Below, piece by piece: positions 51,052 to 52,612 of a stretch of 52,612 nt of DNA. Origin of the DNA: JAKSPM01 sp964450645 (lineage in GTDB: Bacteria; Bacillota; Clostridia; Oscillospirales; Oscillospiraceae); NCBI GenBank assembly GCA_964450645.1, contig CAYVEB010000012.1, forward strand, positions 1 to 52,612, read 5' to 3'. Under the pieces are notes generated by a model that was given only the letters and a program-made list of their open reading frames with translations, was not told the DNA's origin and made no database searches. The first letter of the stretch is position 1; every line of letters starts with the position of its first letter. A program made the position numbers and the translations under genes.

Positions 51052-52056
51052 ATGGCATTATTTGAAAGCTATGAAAGAAGAATCGACAAAATTAACGGTG
51101 TCCTCGCGCAGTATGGCATCGGCTCTGTCGAGGAATGTCGGGAGCTTTGCAAGGAAAAGGGATTCGATCCCTATGAAATCGTCAAGGGAATCCAACCCAT
51201 TTGCTTTGAGAACGCTTGCTGGGCCTACACAGTCGGCGCGGCAATCGCGCTGAAATCCGGCGTCAAGACGGCTGCGGAAGCCGCCACCAAAATTGGTGAA
51301 GGTCTGCAGGCCTTCTGCATTGACGGCTCTGTGGCGGATAACCGGAAGGTCGGTTTGGGTCATGGGAATTTGGGCGCGATGCTCCTGAGTGAAGAGACCA
51401 AGTGCTTTGCTTTCCTGGCCGGGCACGAGTCCTTTGCGGCTGCGGAAGGCGCCATCGGCATTGTTAACAACGCCAACAAGGCTCGGAAAACGCCCCTGCG
51501 TGTCATTCTCAACGGCCTCGGCAAGGACGCCGCGCAGATCATTTCCAGAATCAACGGGTTCACCTATGTGCAAACCCAGTTTGACTATGCAACCTCCGAG
51601 CTGCACATTGTCCGCGAGATTCGTTACTCCGAGGGCGAGCGCGCCAAGGTTCGCTGCTACGGCGCGGACGATGTCCGCGAAGGCGTCGCCATCATGCACA
51701 AGGAGGGCGTCGACGTTTCGATCACCGGCAACTCCACCAACCCCACCCGCTTTCAGCATCCCGTGGCCGGCACCTACAAGAAAGAGTGCTGGGAACAGGG
51801 CAAAAAGTATTTCTCCGTTGCCTCCGGCGGCGGTACGGGCCGTACCTTGCATCCGGACAATATGGCGGCCGGCCCCGCCTCCTATGGCATGACCGACACC
51901 ATGGGCCGTATGCACAGCGACGCCCAGTTTGCCGGTTCCTCCTCTGTCCCGGCGCACGTGGAAATGATGGGCTTCCTCGGCATGGGCAACAACCCCATGG
52001 TTGGGGCCACTGTTGCGGTTGCGGTCGCCGTAAGCGAAGCGATAAAATCAATTTAA
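51052..52056 (+). CDS. GGGtGRT protein
   Basis: A 334-residue conserved protein of unknown function named for its motif, here VASGGGTGRTLHP (about residue 262). Other blocks are PICFENACWAYTVGAAIALK, KVGLGHGNLGAMLLSEETKC, HESFAAAEGAIGIVNNANKA and SITGNSTNPTRFQHPVAG. Several Gly-rich loops suggest nucleotide or cofactor binding, and two Cys (ICFENAC) could bind a cluster from the partner. RBS AGAGGAGG before the ATG. Co-transcribed with the scaffold gene and followed by a terminator. Confidence 0.85.
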   Translation: MALFESYERRIDKINGVLAQYGIGSVEECRELCKEKGFDPYEIVKGIQPICFENACWAYTVGAAIALKSGVKTAAEAATKIGEGLQAFCIDGSVADNRKVGLGHGNLGAMLLSEETKCFAFLAGHESFAAAEGAIGIVNNANKARKTPLRVILNGLGKDAAQIISRINGFTYVQTQFDYATSELHIVREIRYSEGERAKVRCYGADDVREGVAIMHKEGVDVSITGNSTNPTRFQHPVAGTYKKECWEQGKKYFSVASGGGTGRTLHPDNMAAGPASYGMTDTMGRMHSDAQFAGSSSVPAHVEMMGFLGMGNNPMVGATVAVAVAVSEAIKSI

Positions 52057-52077
52057 CAATATAAAATTTGACACGTT

Positions 52078-52113
52078 AGGACTTCCGAGAAAATTCGGAA
52101 GTCCTGATTTTTT
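52078..52113 (+). terminator. Terminator after the GGGtGRT gene
   Basis: AGGACTTCCGA pairs perfectly with TCGGAAGTCCT, then GATTTTTTGCG. Confidence 0.9.
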
Positions 52114-52125
52114 GCGTTTATTTTG

Positions 52126-52437
52126 CTAAAAAGTTACAACATACAACAATTCTTCAACATTTATTTTAAATGTTGAAATTTTGTTGTACTTTTTTGTCGA
52201 ACATTTTTGACAGAATTTGCGTTCCATCCTGATCCATTTTTTCGTATAGTGAAAATAAACACGTAATGTTACATCTAAATTTTTATGTCCCAATCTTTGC
52301 TGGATATACATTGGGCTTGCACCATTTTCGACCAGCATCGTCGCATGCGTATGTCTGAGACTGTAAAAATTAAATTCCGTGTAGTTTAGCTTTTGTGTAT
52401 TACATCCTATGTAAAAGTCGCGGGAAAGTTTTGTTGC
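52126..52437 (-). pseudogene. Tyrosine recombinase C-terminal fragment
   Basis: About 100 residues of a phage/ICE-type integrase catalytic end: FYSLRHTHATMLVENGAS (Arg of the active site; Tyr where many have His), QQRLGHKNLDVTLRVYFHYT (His and the likely Tyr nucleophile). An AT-rich, unusually Lys/Asn-rich tail follows. The N-terminal two thirds are missing; the sequence changes at about 52437 into an IS3-type gene. Base composition (AT-rich) differs sharply from its neighbours. Confidence 0.75.
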
Positions 52438-52612
52438 GCCATTGTGGATCTGTACGCCAGAAAGGTCATTGCCAGCCGGGTTTCCGCAAAGATCGACCGT
52501 TTCCTGGCCATCCATACCCTGCGGGACGCCGTCCGGCTGCGCGGCGTATCCAAAGGTGTCCTGTTTCATACAGACCGGGGCTGTCAGTTTACCGCCGCAG
52601 ACTTCCGCAAGG
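52438..52612 (+). mobile_element. IS3-type transposase OrfB fragment
   Basis: The plus strand reads AIVDLYARKVIASRVSAKID, DAVRLRGVSKGVLF and HTDRGCQFTAADFRK, the DDE integrase core of IS3-family OrfB (D in VDLYARK and D in HTDRGxQ). It begins mid-domain at the junction with the integrase fragment and runs off the window. No terminal inverted repeat is seen at the junction, so this is not a clean insertion end. Confidence 0.82.

Overview
The window looks like a chromosomal segment of an anaerobic, spore-forming, GC-rich Firmicute, most likely from the Oscillospiraceae/Ruminococcaceae side of the Clostridia. Sporulation genes are present (spoIIE, and an uninterrupted sigK with its pro-sequence). 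Anaerobic metabolism is indicated by a Na+-pumping oxaloacetate decarboxylase beside ATP-type PEP carboxykinase, an NfnAB-type transhydrogenase and an anaerobic ribonucleotide reductase activase. The GGGtGRT/scaffold gene pair also fits. Taxonomy is inferred from gene content, not from a marker gene. Coding density is high, many genes overlap by 1-16 bases, and consensus-like sigma-A promoters are easy to see.

Layout. 1-4.3 kb (minus): oadB (cut by the window edge), biotin carrier, oadG, oadA, then pckA. 4.6-12.1 kb (plus): a strong promoter, a roughly 550-nt leader with many predicted helices and an intrinsic terminator, then a polyamine operon (Orn/Lys/Arg decarboxylase, aminopropyltransferase, agmatinase-like ureohydrolase, carboxynorspermidine dehydrogenase and decarboxylase, and a nucleotidyltransferase-like gene). 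12.6-15.1 kb (minus): lspA, rluD-type synthase, a small secreted protein, thiamine pyrophosphokinase. 15.1-16.3 kb (plus): queT with an attenuated, probably preQ1-responsive leader, and a Gx-family transporter. 16.4-18.9 kb (minus): a Zn/Cd efflux module (ArsR sensor, separate HMA protein, P1B-2 ATPase) with its operator. 19-25.8 kb: spoIIE, CYTH protein, acyltransferase, a TetM-like translational GTPase fused to a Rae1/YacP-type NYN nuclease, and a DUF5655 protein.

25.9-33.7 kb: an exported TPR/leucine-rich-repeat protein, a MITE-like element, CBS and DegV proteins, an alpha/beta hydrolase, PAP2 phosphatase, nrdG, dut and a cysteine-desulfurase-like gene. 34.0 kb: tRNA-Gln(CTG) with its own promoter and two terminators. 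34.4-46.4 kb: DUF896, a beta-propeller lipoprotein, two FAD oxidoreductases, divergent trxA/trxB, prmA and a putative glycoside hydrolase, a decayed XRE regulator, nfnB/nfnA and gluQ. 46.4-48.2 kb: a second MITE-like copy, a collapsed short-chain dehydrogenase, DUF5662 and sigK. 48.4-52.1 kb: a phosphodiester-glycosidase protein with an apparent AUC start, then a NifU-like scaffold and GGGtGRT gene behind a perfect consensus promoter. 52.1-52.6 kb: AT-rich mobile debris, an integrase fragment abutting an IS3-type transposase fragment.

The strongest leads are the GTPase-Rae1 fusion, the structured leader of the polyamine operon together with that operon's unusual enzyme set, and the MITE-like repeat family. 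All calls were made by eye from the sequence; no database search or folding program was run.
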